From assembly GCA_963799975.1 (NCBI GenBank), contig CAWCZF010000003.1, positions 124,001-188,000 of the forward strand: DNA of 64,000 nt. Direction: 5' to 3'. Under the pieces are notes generated by a model. It was not told the DNA's origin. It made no database searches and worked only from the letters and a program-made list of their open reading frames with translations. Below are positions 1 through 7,402 of the stretch, one piece after another. Numbering within the stretch: position 1 is the stretch's first letter; every line of letters starts with the position of its first letter. The translations under genes and the position numbers were made by a program. The DNA is from Actinoallomurus sp963799975 (GTDB lineage Bacteria > Actinomycetota > Actinomycetes > Streptosporangiales > Streptosporangiaceae).

Positions 1-304
1 GGTCCGGGCGGGTGGACGCGACGACGAGGACACCTCCGTGCCGCTGGTCCATCCAGTCACCGGCGTACTCCTCGGGCAACGCTCCGGCGAGCCGCCCGGT
101 CAGGGCGTCCTTGTCGACCGCGAGACGCATCCGGCGCATCGCGTCGGCGGTGGTGATGCGGTAGGTGCCGGTGAGGTACGCGACAGAGTCGCTGACCTGC
201 GAGAACGGAGGTCCCTCGTTGGATGCGCCACCGTCGCCCGCGGTCGGCGAAACGGCGAACAGCGCCGCCACGAGCCCGAGCGATGACACGGAACGGATCA
301 TCAT
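1..304 (-). CDS. N-terminal part of a secreted protein, probably a streptogrisin-like S1 protease precursor (runs off the left end)
   Basis: Reading leftwards from ATG at 304 (a second ATG follows at 301), the visible 101 residues start with a short Sec-type signal (MMIRSVSSLGLVAALFAV, then SPTAG). They continue with helical sequence containing DAMRRMRLAVDKDALTGRL and then YAGDWMD...GGVLVVAST. That last pattern, G-x-W-h-D followed by a G-rich turn and a VVA strand, is typical of the alpha-lytic/streptogrisin prodomain that folds secreted chymotrypsin-like proteases. A GGAGG site lies 8 bases before the ATG. The catalytic domain would be outside the window, so the family call is an inference from the prodomain-like part. 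Any other secreted actinobacterial protein with such a prodomain remains possible. Confidence 0.55.
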   Translation of the reverse strand, partial: MMIRSVSSLGLVAALFAVSPTAGDGGASNEGPPFSQVSDSVAYLTGTYRITTADAMRRMRLAVDKDALTGRLAGALPEEYAGDWMDQRHGGVLVVASTRPD

Positions 305-649
305 TGGGGATACCTCCAAGAATCCAGTACGGACGAGCGGGTCCCTTTTCTATAACGCATTCCAAGCGCCGATCCGAGAAAGACCCGCCAAACGACGGTG
401 CCATTTTCCGCTCAATGCCAGATATATCCACATAAGAACGCAGACCGAAATGCCACCGGCGCACCGGAGACCCCACTCAGGCCACCACCAGCCACGGAGC
501 CACCGCCGCCTGCGCAGAAGAAACCTTTGTCAATCGTCGCGGAGTCGGCCAGATGCCATTACGAACCAGCCGTCTCATGGAATTCCGAATGCGTCGGAGC
601 GGCGGTGCCGGGTACAAGGCCGGAAACCGCCGAGAGAGGATCGTCGCCA
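305..649. other. Intergenic region between the divergent protease and DUF1348 remnant
   Basis: This stretch is less GC-rich than its surroundings. It holds the GGAGG ribosome site of the leftward gene (complement of 313-317) and, at its right end, the AGAGAGGA site serving the ATG at 650. Open frames crossing it on both strands have no recognisable protein character. No repeat or hairpin stands out. Confidence 0.5.
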
Positions 650-978
650 ATGAACAGCCGCCCTCCCTTCCCGCCGTTCGACCGGCGATCACCGCGTTCC
701 TTGCCGCCAAATGGGAACGCGAACTCGACTACGCCCTCCGCAAAGAACTCTGGGCGTTCGGCGGAAACCGGATCGCGGTGCGATTCCAGTACGAGTGCCG
801 CGACGAAAGCGGCCAGTGGTGGCGCAGTTACGGAAACGAACTCTGGGAGTTCGACGACGAGGGCCTGATGCGCCGCCGGGAGGCCAGCATCAACGACGTA
901 CGGATCGGCGAGGAGGACCGCCGGATCTTCGGCGTGCGCCCCGAGGCCGAGCGCGGAGTGCCGATCCCGATCCGGTGA
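650..978 (+). pseudogene. DUF1348 (NTF2/SnoaL-like) gene with an internal out-of-frame deletion
   Basis: The DUF1348 family (about 150 residues, NTF2-like fold, unknown role) normally begins with an M-x-RPP-x-PPF motif, followed some 55 residues later by (G)RxxI-x-AFL-x-KWERELDY. Here ATG at 650, with AGAGAGGA upstream, encodes MNSRPPFPPFD in frame 2. Immediately afterwards frame 1 gives AITAFLAAKWERELDYALR, and the family sequence then runs intact to the stop at 978 (RIAVRFQYE, WWRSYGNELWEF, LMRRREASINDV). The segment between the two motifs is missing and the frames do not match. The gene therefore looks like the product of one internal deletion. The C-terminal frame is open further upstream (from 553), but that extension is not family-like. 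A sequencing slip alone would not explain the missing residues. Confidence 0.75.
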
Positions 979-1022
979 AACCCGGTTGCGGCCCGGCCGC
1001 GGGCTCTGGTCGGGTGACCGGC

Positions 1023-1787
1023 ATGGATCCCGCGGCGGTGCTGGCCGCCTTCGACGCTCAGGTACGGCGGCGCCCGGCGGACGTCCGCCTCGAAGACGAC
1101 GGCCGCGTCGTACGTGCCTTCGGCGCCTGGACCGGCGTCGTCTGGTCCGACCTGGACGCCGGCGACGCCGACGCGGTCATCGCCGAGCAGGTACGGCGGT
1201 TCGCCGACCGGCCGTGGGAGTGGAAGCACTACTCCTACGACGAGCCCGCCGACCTGCCGGAACGCCTGACGGCGGCCGGGTTCGCGCGTGCACCGGAGGA
1301 GGCGCTCCTGGTCGCCGAGATCGCCGCCCTCGACCTCGGCGCGTGCCCGCCGCCGGGCGTGGACGTCGAGCCCGTCACGTCCGAGCACGACGTCGAGGCG
1401 TTCGTACGGGTACACGACGAGGTCTTCGGCGGCGACTACGCCGAATCGGGGCGCGCCCTCCTGGCCGCACGCGCGAAGGGCAGGGCCGAGGCCGTCGTCG
1501 CGTGGGCCGGAGGCGTCCCGATCTCCGCCGCGCGGGTGGAGTTCAACGCCGGCACCGAGTTCGCCGGCCTGTGGGGCGGCGGGACGCTGCCGTCGTGGCG
1601 GGGACGCGGGATCTTCCGTGCGCTGGTCGCCCGCCGGGCGACGCTGGCCCGGGATCGCGGCTACCGCTACCTCCAGGTGGACGCGTCCGCCGACAGCCGC
1701 CCGATCCTCCGGCGTCTCGGCTTCGTCGAACTCGCCACCACCACGCCGTTCACGCGGACGCCGGACCCCGAGCCGGAAAAATCCTGA
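1023..1787 (+). CDS. GNAT family N-acetyltransferase
   Basis: The product has 254 residues. The C-terminal half carries the GNAT fold: a conserved strand (FAGLWGGGTLPSW), the acetyl-CoA pyrophosphate loop RGRGIFRAL (R/Q-x-x-G-x-G/A type), a helix ending LARDRGYRYLQVDAS, and the closing (S)RPILRRLGF segment. The N-terminal half (about residues 1-105) resembles the extra domain of two-domain actinobacterial GNATs and contains a WEWKHYSYDEP motif. ATG at 1023 is preferred; an in-frame GTG at 1014 also exists. No strong ribosome site is seen for either. The substrate cannot be deduced. It follows the DUF1348 remnant but does not appear to be in an operon with the ECF pair downstream. Confidence 0.85.
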   Translation: MDPAAVLAAFDAQVRRRPADVRLEDDGRVVRAFGAWTGVVWSDLDAGDADAVIAEQVRRFADRPWEWKHYSYDEPADLPERLTAAGFARAPEEALLVAEIAALDLGACPPPGVDVEPVTSEHDVEAFVRVHDEVFGGDYAESGRALLAARAKGRAEAVVAWAGGVPISAARVEFNAGTEFAGLWGGGTLPSWRGRGIFRALVARRATLARDRGYRYLQVDASADSRPILRRLGFVELATTTPFTRTPDPEPEKS

Positions 1788-1884
1788 AATCAGTCTTTGC
1801 CAAGTGTCCAGGCGCAGACCAGGCCGATCGTCCTTAGAGTGAATCCCGGCGAACAGCGCCGGTCGAAGCCTGAGGGAGCAGCTC

Positions 1885-2229
1885 ATGCCCACCTATATCG
1901 CGCTGACCTACACCCGCGATGTCGACTGGACTCTTCCTGACTACGGCCAGGAGATGAAGGAGTACGCCGAGTTCGGCCAGGCCGCCGCCGCGGTGATCCG
2001 AGGCGGGCACGCCCTCTACCCGACCGCGACGGCGACGACCGTACGCGTCAACGGGGGCAAGGGCGGCGACATCGTCACCAGCGACGGCCCGTACGCCGAG
2101 ACGAAGGAGGCCATCACCGGCTACTACGTCCTCGAGTGCGCCGACCTCGACGAGGCGGTCAAGATCGCGGCGACGATCCCGGCGGCATGGGACGGCGCCG
2201 TCGAGGTCCGGCCCGTCATCCAGTTCTGA
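1885..2229 (+). CDS. YCII-related (DGPF/DGPY motif) protein, partner of an ECF42 sigma factor
   Basis: The product has 114 residues and a ferredoxin-like YCII fold: an N-terminal strand (MPTYIALTYT), the family signature SDGPYAETKE, then GYYVLEC and the D-LDEAV-x-IAA helix, ending VEVRPVIQF. These proteins are known mainly as partners of ECF42 sigma factors, and the gene is followed only 6 bases later by one. A GGGAG site precedes the ATG. An enzymatic role is unproven for the family; the genomic pairing suggests a role in the regulatory circuit or as its output. Confidence 0.9.
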   Translation: MPTYIALTYTRDVDWTLPDYGQEMKEYAEFGQAAAAVIRGGHALYPTATATTVRVNGGKGGDIVTSDGPYAETKEAITGYYVLECADLDEAVKIAATIPAAWDGAVEVRPVIQF

Positions 2230-2235
2230 CGATCG

Positions 2236-3486
2236 ATGGCCGGTGACGCGACCACGACGCCGGTACGCGAGTGTCCTCGCGTACTGGCCGAGTTGATGCG
2301 CGAGGAGCGACCTCGCGTACTCGCCACGCTGGTACGCGTCACCGGCGACATCGGCCTGGCCGAGGACGCCGCGCAGGATGCCGTCGTACGCGCCTTGGAG
2401 ACCTGGCCGCGCGACGGCATCCCGGAGTCTCCGCGCGCCTGGCTGCTCGTCACGGCCAAACGGCGTGCGATCGACGTCATCAGGCGCGAGGCGCGGCGGT
2501 CGGGGAAGGAGAACGAGGCGGTGAGCCTCTTCGATCCGTGCCCCGAACCCGCCGAGGCCGTGCACGACGACCTGCTGCGCCTCGTCTTCACCTGCTGCCA
2601 CCCGTGCCTCGCGGTGGAGGCGCAGGTCGCGCTCGCGCTGCGCACGCTCGGCGGGCTGTCCACCGCGGAGGTCGCGCGCGGGCTGATGGTCCCCGAGGCG
2701 ACCATGGCCAAGCGGCTCACGCGGGCCAAGCAGAAGATCGCCCAGGCGCGGATCCCGTACCGGGTGCCGGACGCCGAGGACCTGCCCGCCCGCCTCGCCG
2801 GAGTCGAGGCCACCATCTACCTGATCTTCAATGAGGGGTACGCCGCGGGCTCCGGGGCCGATCTCGTACGCGTGGCGCTGACCGCCGAGGCGGTGCGCCT
2901 GGCGCGGCTGCTGGCCGTGCTGATGCCGGACGAGCCGACCGTACTCGGCCTCCTCGCGCTGCTGCTGCTCCAGGACGCCCGGCGCGACGCGCGCGTCGAC
3001 GACCAGGGACGCGCGCTGCTGCTGAAGGACCAGGACCGCGGCCGCTGGGACCACGCGGCGGTCAAGGAGGGTATCGAGTTGGTCGGCCGCGCGCTGCGCC
3101 GTACGCCGGACCGGCCGGACGCCTACGTCGTGCAGGCGGCGATCGCGGCGTGCCACGCGCTGGCGCCGTCGTATGAGGAGACCGGCTGGGACGCGGTCGT
3201 CTCCTGGTACGACGTGCTGCTGAGCGTGCAGGACAGCCCGGTCGTACGGCTCAACCGTGCCGCCGCCATCGCCGAGCGCGACGGTCCGGAGGCCGGTCTC
3301 GCCCTGGTCGACGCCATCGAGGACCTGGACGCCTACCCCTGGTGGCACGCGACCCGCGCCGAGCTGCTGCGGCGTAAGGGCGAGTTCGAGGGGGCACGCG
3401 AGGCGTACGTGCAGGCGCTCGCCCACGGCCTGAACGAACCTCAGGTCGACCACCTGCACCGCCGCATCGCCGGCCTGCCGAGCTGA
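2236..3486 (+). CDS. ECF42-group RNA polymerase sigma factor with C-terminal TPR-like extension
   Basis: The product has 416 residues, about twice the length of a minimal ECF sigma factor. Region 2 spans about residues 20-90 (VTGDIGLAEDAAQDAVVRALE, then SPRAWLLVTAKRRAIDVIRRE). Region 4 spans about 110-175 (ALRTLGGLSTAEVARGL, then EATMAKRLTRAKQKI). The remaining 230 residues (AIYLIFNEGY-type linker, then repeated helical pairs ending in EGAREAYVQAL) are the SnoaL-free, TPR-like extension that defines ECF42. In this group the C-terminal domain, not an anti-sigma factor, is thought to control activity, and none is encoded nearby. The gene is coupled to the upstream YCII gene (6-base gap). Confidence 0.93.
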   Translation: MAGDATTTPVRECPRVLAELMREERPRVLATLVRVTGDIGLAEDAAQDAVVRALETWPRDGIPESPRAWLLVTAKRRAIDVIRREARRSGKENEAVSLFDPCPEPAEAVHDDLLRLVFTCCHPCLAVEAQVALALRTLGGLSTAEVARGLMVPEATMAKRLTRAKQKIAQARIPYRVPDAEDLPARLAGVEATIYLIFNEGYAAGSGADLVRVALTAEAVRLARLLAVLMPDEPTVLGLLALLLLQDARRDARVDDQGRALLLKDQDRGRWDHAAVKEGIELVGRALRRTPDRPDAYVVQAAIAACHALAPSYEETGWDAVVSWYDVLLSVQDSPVVRLNRAAAIAERDGPEAGLALVDAIEDLDAYPWWHATRAELLRRKGEFEGAREAYVQALAHGLNEPQVDHLHRRIAGLPS

Positions 3487-3499
3487 TCCGCCGGCCCCG

Positions 3500-3892
3500 T
3501 CAGGGCGTGAACCGGATGACCTTCTCCGGGACGATCCGGACGATCATCCGGACCTCGCCGGGCTCGTCCTTCGGCGGGTCCTCGCCGAGATATCTGTGCG
3601 AGAGCTCGCGCGGCAGCCGCTTGCCCTCGTCCACGGTCAGCTCGGCGGTACCGCGGATCTCCACCGAGTCGTACGGGTTGGCCAGGTCGAACACCGACAC
3701 ACTGACGCGCGGGTCGGCGGTGAGGTTCCTGGTCTTCTGCCGGCGGGCGGTGGTGGAGAACAGGATCGTGTCGCCGTCCCGCTTCATCCACACGACCGAG
3801 GACTGCGGTGCGCCGTCGGGTCGCACCGTCGCCACCGTCGCGAAGTTCCGGCCGTCCAGGATCCGGCGTACGGGCTCATCAAAGATCACCAT
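3500..3892 (-). CDS. PPOX-class (pyridoxamine-oxidase-like) F420/flavin-dependent protein
   Basis: This 130-residue split-barrel protein has LDGRNFATVATVRPDGAPQSSVVW, then TILFSTTARRQKTRNL, RVSVSVFD and Y-DSVEIRGTAEL. That is the order of the TIGR03618-type F420-dependent reductases, which bind F420, FMN or biliverdin on the barrel interface. No Shine-Dalgarno site is seen. TATGGT ends 6 bases before the ATG at 3892, so the message is probably leaderless. It converges on the ECF42 gene (13-base gap). The exact cofactor and substrate cannot be read from sequence. Confidence 0.88.
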   Translation of the reverse strand: MVIFDEPVRRILDGRNFATVATVRPDGAPQSSVVWMKRDGDTILFSTTARRQKTRNLTADPRVSVSVFDLANPYDSVEIRGTAELTVDEGKRLPRELSHRYLGEDPPKDEPGEVRMIVRIVPEKVIRFTP

Positions 3893-4054
3893 AAAAGGAC
3901 CATAGCAGATGATCCTAATACAGATGATCCACTATGGATCCTCTACTGAGGACACACCGTGTCCACTCTGTTGCCTGCCGGGTGTTTGATCACGTTTTTA
4001 GCGGAGATCTCTGGTGCATCTCGGGGGAGACGCTCGACCTAGGAGGCAACCAAG

Positions 4055-4255
4055 ATGCTCGCCATAGTCGCCGCAGTCTGCTTCGCCATCGCGCTCCTGT
4101 GCGACTGGCTCGGTGCGGGCTCGGACTTCTTCAACTACCAGACGCTCGACACGATCGGCTTCCTGTTGATCGCGCTGCACCTGGCCGGATTCGGCGCCGG
4201 GTACGACTGGCGCAGTCGCGGCCGGGCGTGGCGGGGCGGTCGGTCGCGGCGCTGA
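4055..4255 (+). CDS. Small membrane protein (66 aa), unknown function
   Basis: ATG at 4055 lies 9 bases after a strong AGGAGG site. The product begins with a hydrophobic helix (LAIVAAVCFAIALLCDWLG), continues with a polar stretch (SDFFNYQTLD) and a second hydrophobic segment (TIGFLLIALHLAGFG), and ends in an Arg-rich tail. Two membrane spans with a positive C-terminus inside are likely. Similar short proteins are common in actinobacteria, but their role is unknown. A perfect hairpin follows directly. Confidence 0.7.
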   Translation: MLAIVAAVCFAIALLCDWLGAGSDFFNYQTLDTIGFLLIALHLAGFGAGYDWRSRGRAWRGGRSRR

Positions 4256-4277
4256 CAACGACTCCACAGATCATCGA

Positions 4278-4311
4278 CACGGACCGGCATCCACACGGAT
4301 GCCGGTCCGTG
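4278..4311 (+). terminator. Rho-independent-type terminator
   Basis: A perfect 15-bp stem (CACGGACCGGCATCC with its complement) closes an ACAC loop. It is followed by CGGTTTTCG, a short T-run. It ends the small membrane protein gene. Confidence 0.85.
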
Positions 4312-4411
4312 CGGTTTTCGTATCCGGACACGCGCCAAGCGACCAATCTGATACCGACCTGGAGTGCGACAACTAGCGTGATCACCCGTGCCGCCGCCTA
4401 AACTGCATCAC

Positions 4412-4732
4412 GTGATCTTCAAGGCGGTTGGGGAGGGGCGTCCTTACCCTGAGCACAGTCTGAGCTCCCGGGACTGGGCCAGCGTGCCACCCCGTCAGGT
4501 GCGTCTGGACGAGCTGATCACGACCAAGGCCGGCCTCGATCTGAACTCCCTGCTGGCCGAGGACTCGACGTTCTACGGCGACCTGTTCCCGCACGTCGTG
4601 CAGTGGCGCGCCCAGCTCTACCTCGAGGACGGCCTGCATCGGGCGCTGCGGGCCGCACTGCACCAGCGCACCGTGCTCCACGCGCGCGTGCTCGACCTGG
4701 ACGCCGTCCACCTCGACGTCGCGCAGCCGTGA
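4412..4732 (+). CDS. Conserved actinobacterial protein with ParB-like motif, sometimes annotated as VapB-type antitoxin
   Basis: The sequence reads IFKAVGEGRPYPEH, then VRLDELITTK, LLAEDSTFYGDLFPHVV and LYLEDGLHRALRAALHQR. The LEDGLHR segment resembles the D-G-x-H-R box of ParB/sulfiredoxin-like proteins. Homologues are widespread in actinobacteria, and automatic pipelines often label them antitoxins, but no toxin gene is adjacent here. GTG at 4412 is chosen because homologues begin at IFK and because TAAACT lies exactly 7 bases upstream, as expected for a leaderless message; there is no ribosome site. The length is then 106 residues. An upstream ATG at 4388 is in frame but would fall within the promoter. 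Confidence 0.65.
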   Translation: MIFKAVGEGRPYPEHSLSSRDWASVPPRQVRLDELITTKAGLDLNSLLAEDSTFYGDLFPHVVQWRAQLYLEDGLHRALRAALHQRTVLHARVLDLDAVHLDVAQP

Positions 4733-4733
4733 A

Positions 4734-5828
4734 CTAGACCTGCGCCGTCGCCCACTCGAACATCTTCGGAAACGCCTCACGCCACGCGACGTAGTTGTGC
4801 TGGCCCCCCTTGACGACCAGGAACGGCGCGTCCGGCTGGTATTGCTTGACGAGGTCGACGAACGCCTGCGCCTGCACCATGTCGCTCTGGGCCGCGTTGC
4901 CCGCCATCACCCAAAAGTGCGGCAGCGGCGCCGGCGGCAGTGCCCGGGCCAGCACCTTCAGCGGTGAGTTCGCGGCGCGCAGCGCCTTGTCACCGTGGAA
5001 CGGATCGATCGACCGGGGCAGGCGATTGGTGCGCAGGGGCTCGTAGTAGCCGCTGAGCGAAGCCGCGACGCCGTAGCGGTCGGGATGGCGCAGGGCGAGG
5101 TTGGCCGCACAGAAGCCGCCTTCGGAAAACCCCGCGATCCCCCACTCCGGCCCCGGCCGCGCCACCCGCAGCCGCGCGGCCACGTCGTCGGGCACGTCGT
5201 CCGCGAGGTAGGTCTCGTCCTGCTCGCCGTGAACCGTGTTGAGGCACTGAGTGGACCGATCCATGCCCCCGTTGGCATCGGGTATGACGAGCACCACCGG
5301 CTTGGCCTTGTGCGTCGCGATCAGCTTGCGCAGCATGCCGGAGATCCGCAACCGCCCCTCGTAGTCACTGGGCGAGCCAGGCGAGCCATGGATCAGCTCG
5401 ATAACCGGGAAGCGCTGAGAGGCGTACGGCTTCTGAAAGTACTGCGGCGGCAGGTAGACCATCCCCTGGCGACTGATCCGACTCTGCGGCCCAGGCAAGG
5501 TGGTCTCCATCGCAAACCCGTTCTTCCGCGCCTGCCGCTTGTGCACCGCCTCACTGAGCACTCGATCAAGCCGCCCCCCAAGATCAGGAACGCTGGCAAC
5601 ACTGGCAGGCGCCTGATTGGTCAGATCACGCCAAGCGTCATCCCAGCTCTCGTAGTACCCGTAGAAGTCATTGACGAGCGCAACCCCGAACATCATCGCC
5701 GGCGGAAACGCCAACACCCCGGCCACCAACTTGAGCGCCACATGCTGAACCCGCACAAGCCAGAAAAGCGCCCCAACGAACAACACCACAAGAAAGGCGA
5801 ACACGACGAACCCCTGCGGACCGAACAC
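4734..5828 (-). CDS. Membrane-anchored alpha/beta-hydrolase esterase (esterase D / antigen 85-like fold)
   Basis: The product has 364 residues. Two N-terminal hydrophobic segments (about 6-25 and 30-52) are followed by an extracellular region with a PF00756-type hydrolase. The oxyanion-side region is ELIHGSPGSP, the nucleophile elbow is G-F-S-E-G-G, and the catalytic His probably lies in GGQHNYVAWREAF near the C-terminus. A ...VVLVIPDANGG... strand carries a likely acid-loop neighbour. The start is GTG at 5828, with GGGGAGG 6 bases upstream. The layout (membrane anchor plus outside esterase) resembles mycolyltransferase-fold proteins, but no mycolate context is present and the substrate is unknown. 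The stop lies one base from the convergent gene at 4412. Confidence 0.85.
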   Translation of the reverse strand: MFGPQGFVVFAFLVVLFVGALFWLVRVQHVALKLVAGVLAFPPAMMFGVALVNDFYGYYESWDDAWRDLTNQAPASVASVPDLGGRLDRVLSEAVHKRQARKNGFAMETTLPGPQSRISRQGMVYLPPQYFQKPYASQRFPVIELIHGSPGSPSDYEGRLRISGMLRKLIATHKAKPVVLVIPDANGGMDRSTQCLNTVHGEQDETYLADDVPDDVAARLRVARPGPEWGIAGFSEGGFCAANLALRHPDRYGVAASLSGYYEPLRTNRLPRSIDPFHGDKALRAANSPLKVLARALPPAPLPHFWVMAGNAAQSDMVQAQAFVDLVKQYQPDAPFLVVKGGQHNYVAWREAFPKMFEWATAQV

Positions 5829-5962
5829 AACGATCCTCCCCTGGACGCGCCACCCTGTGTAAGCATGACGTCCGAGCAGAGAACCGAGATCCCGATCGAC
5901 AGCAATCCGACAGTCAAGCTTTCTTTACTCAACGCCACCAGTAAGCCCAACCACCAAGGCCC

Positions 5963-6000
5963 GGGGCCGGGGACGGCCGGGACAGGGGCCGGGGACGGCC
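5963..6000. repeat. Two 16-bp GC-rich direct repeats
   Basis: GGGGCCGGGGACGGCC occurs at 5963-5978 and 5985-6000 (period 22). The run leads directly into the larger 172-bp duplication, whose unit begins with a related GGGGGACGG stretch. G-tracts in this run could form unusual DNA structure and may have seeded slippage. Confidence 0.7.
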
Positions 6001-6002
6001 CG

Positions 6003-6343
6003 GGGGGACGGCACCTGGTTCGTACACCAGGGAAGCAATGAAGTGAGCACCGAGCGAGAAGACGGCAACCGTCGATCGCGGGGGTCCGGGGGCTCGGCCC
6101 CCCGGGCAAACGGAGCGGCCCCCGGCGAAGCCGGACCCCGAAGGGGCCGACGAGCAGGGATGGCCCAGCACCCCGGGGGACGGCACCTGGTTCGTACACC
6201 AGGGAAGCAATGAAGTGAGCACCGAGCGAGAAGACGGCAACCGTCGATCGCGGGGGTCCGGGGGCTCGGCCCCCCGGGCAAACGGAGCGGCCCCCGGCGA
6301 AGCCGGACCCCGAAGGGGCCGACGAGCAGGGATGGCCCAGCAC
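6003..6343. repeat. 172-bp perfect tandem duplication downstream of tRNA-Ser
   Basis: The sequence from about 6003 to 6171 recurs at 6175 to 6343 without visible difference (offset 172, for example the base at 6008 equals 6180). Each unit contains GTTCGTACACCAGGGAAGC, CCGTCGATCGCGGG and several GC-rich self-complementary stretches (CGGGGGCTCGGCCCCCCGG, GGCGAAGCC, CCCCGAAGGGG). No protein is encoded. The right copy ends only one base before the tRNA-Ser gene (3' side of the tRNA). Confidence 0.93.
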
Positions 6344-6344
6344 G

Positions 6345-6431
6345 CGGTGGAGGTGGGATTTGAACCCACGGATGAGTTGCCCCATCACACGCTTTCGAGG
6401 CGTGCGCCCTCGGCCACTAGGCGACTCCACC
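6345..6431 (-). tRNA. tRNA-Ser(CGA)
   Basis: On the minus strand the acceptor GGTGGAG pairs with CTCCACC, and the D-arm has GGCC. The anticodon arm CACGC-CTCGAAA-GCGTG gives anticodon CGA (reads UCG). A long class II variable arm follows (GATGGGG...CTCATC region), then the T-arm GTGGG-TTCAAAT-CCCAC. The discriminator is G at 6345, as in serine tRNAs. The CCA end is not encoded, so pcnA in this window would add it. Confidence 0.97.
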
Positions 6432-6463
6432 AAGACGGGAGCCTACCGGACGTAGGCAGGTGT

Positions 6464-6919
6464 TCAGTCACGCCTGCGGGCGAAGAATTCGGTGAGCAGT
6501 GAGCCGCACTCCTCCGCGAGTACGCCCGCCACGACCTCGGGGCGGTGGTTGAGCCGCCGGTCGCGTACGACGTCCCAGAGGGAGCCGACCGCGCCGGCCT
6601 TGGGGTCGATGGCGCCGTAGACGATGCGCTCGACGCGGGCGAGGACGGCGGCGCCGGCGCACATCGTGCAGGGTTCGAGTGTGACCACGAGGGTGCAGCC
6701 GGCCAGCCGCCACTCGCCGAGTCGTACGGCGGCCTGCCGGAGTGCGACGATCTCCGCGTGCGCGGTCGGGTCGCCCGTACGCTCCCGCTCGTTGCCGCCC
6801 GCGCCGGCGACCTGGCCGGAGGCGTCGAGGACGACGGCGCCCACCGGGACATCGCCGGCCGCCCGGCGGGCCTCCCGCAGGGCGAGCCGCATGGCGTCGG
6901 ACAGCGCCGGCTCTCGCAT
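6464..6919 (-). CDS. tadA: tRNA(adenine-34) deaminase TadA
   Basis: The product has 151 residues, normal for TadA. The zinc/catalytic motif is HAE (in PTAHAEIVALR) with PCTMC (TLEPCTMCAGA), the cytidine/deoxycytidylate deaminase signature. N-E-R-E-R-T-G-D-P-T is the typical TadA substrate loop. The enzyme converts A34 to inosine in tRNA-Arg(ACG). The gene lies beside a tRNA-Ser gene, and two TadA-associated protein genes lie immediately upstream on the same strand (3-base gap to the nearest), so the three probably form one operon. Confidence 0.97.
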   Translation of the reverse strand: MREPALSDAMRLALREARRAAGDVPVGAVVLDASGQVAGAGGNERERTGDPTAHAEIVALRQAAVRLGEWRLAGCTLVVTLEPCTMCAGAAVLARVERIVYGAIDPKAGAVGSLWDVVRDRRLNHRPEVVAGVLAEECGSLLTEFFARRRD

Positions 6920-6922
6920 GGG

Positions 6923-7375
6923 CTACCGGAGCCGGTCGTAGTCCTCGGCGAACCCGGCGCGTTCGGCGATCACCGAGAGCGCGTCGCCGGGGAACCTGCG
7001 TTCGCCCAGCTCGGTCAGCCGTGGTGCCTCGGTGCCGAGGTCGGCGAGCAGCCCGGAGTCGCCCACGGGGTCATCAGTGGGTACCTCGTCGACGTCGCCG
7101 ATCTGCTCGTGGAGCATGCGGGCTAGATCGCTGGTCAGGGTCGCACGTGGGTCGGAGAGAAAGACGCGCGGGTCGCCGCCGTCGTCCAGGCGTACGACGG
7201 CGAACCACTCGTCTTCTTCTTCGATGAGGAGGACGACCGTGTCACCCGCCGTCTCGACGGCGGTCTCCCGCATGATGTCGGTGATGTCGTCGACACCGGC
7301 GACCTCGGCGAGGTCGGTCTCGGTCCCGATCCATCCGGCGTCGCTGCGCGCGAAGGCCACTGAGAAGTACGGCAC
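6923..7375 (-). CDS. TadA-associated protein (TIGR03941-like), copy 1
   Basis: The product has 150 acidic residues: MPYFSVAFARSDAGW, VVLLIEEEDEWFAVVRLDDG, PRVFLSDPRAT, then a linker with DSGLLADLGTEAPRLTELGERRFPGDALSVIAERAGFAEDYDRLR. Actinobacteria commonly carry such a gene directly before tadA, which is the basis of the family name; its biochemical role is unknown. It resembles the neighbouring gene at 7403-7885 in the same motif order (FLSD, DLG, PGD/PDE-ALS-IAxRxGF). The 3-base gap to tadA suggests translational coupling. Confidence 0.85.
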   Translation of the reverse strand: MPYFSVAFARSDAGWIGTETDLAEVAGVDDITDIMRETAVETAGDTVVLLIEEEDEWFAVVRLDDGGDPRVFLSDPRATLTSDLARMLHEQIGDVDEVPTDDPVGDSGLLADLGTEAPRLTELGERRFPGDALSVIAERAGFAEDYDRLR

Positions 7376-7402
7376 GCCTTCATTCTCTCCAAAAGACGGC
7401 GG

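Noticed and set aside
1834..3459. 541-codon minus-strand frame opposite the ECF42 gene
   Set aside because: It is an antisense shadow with repeated R/V/L/D composition and no motif.
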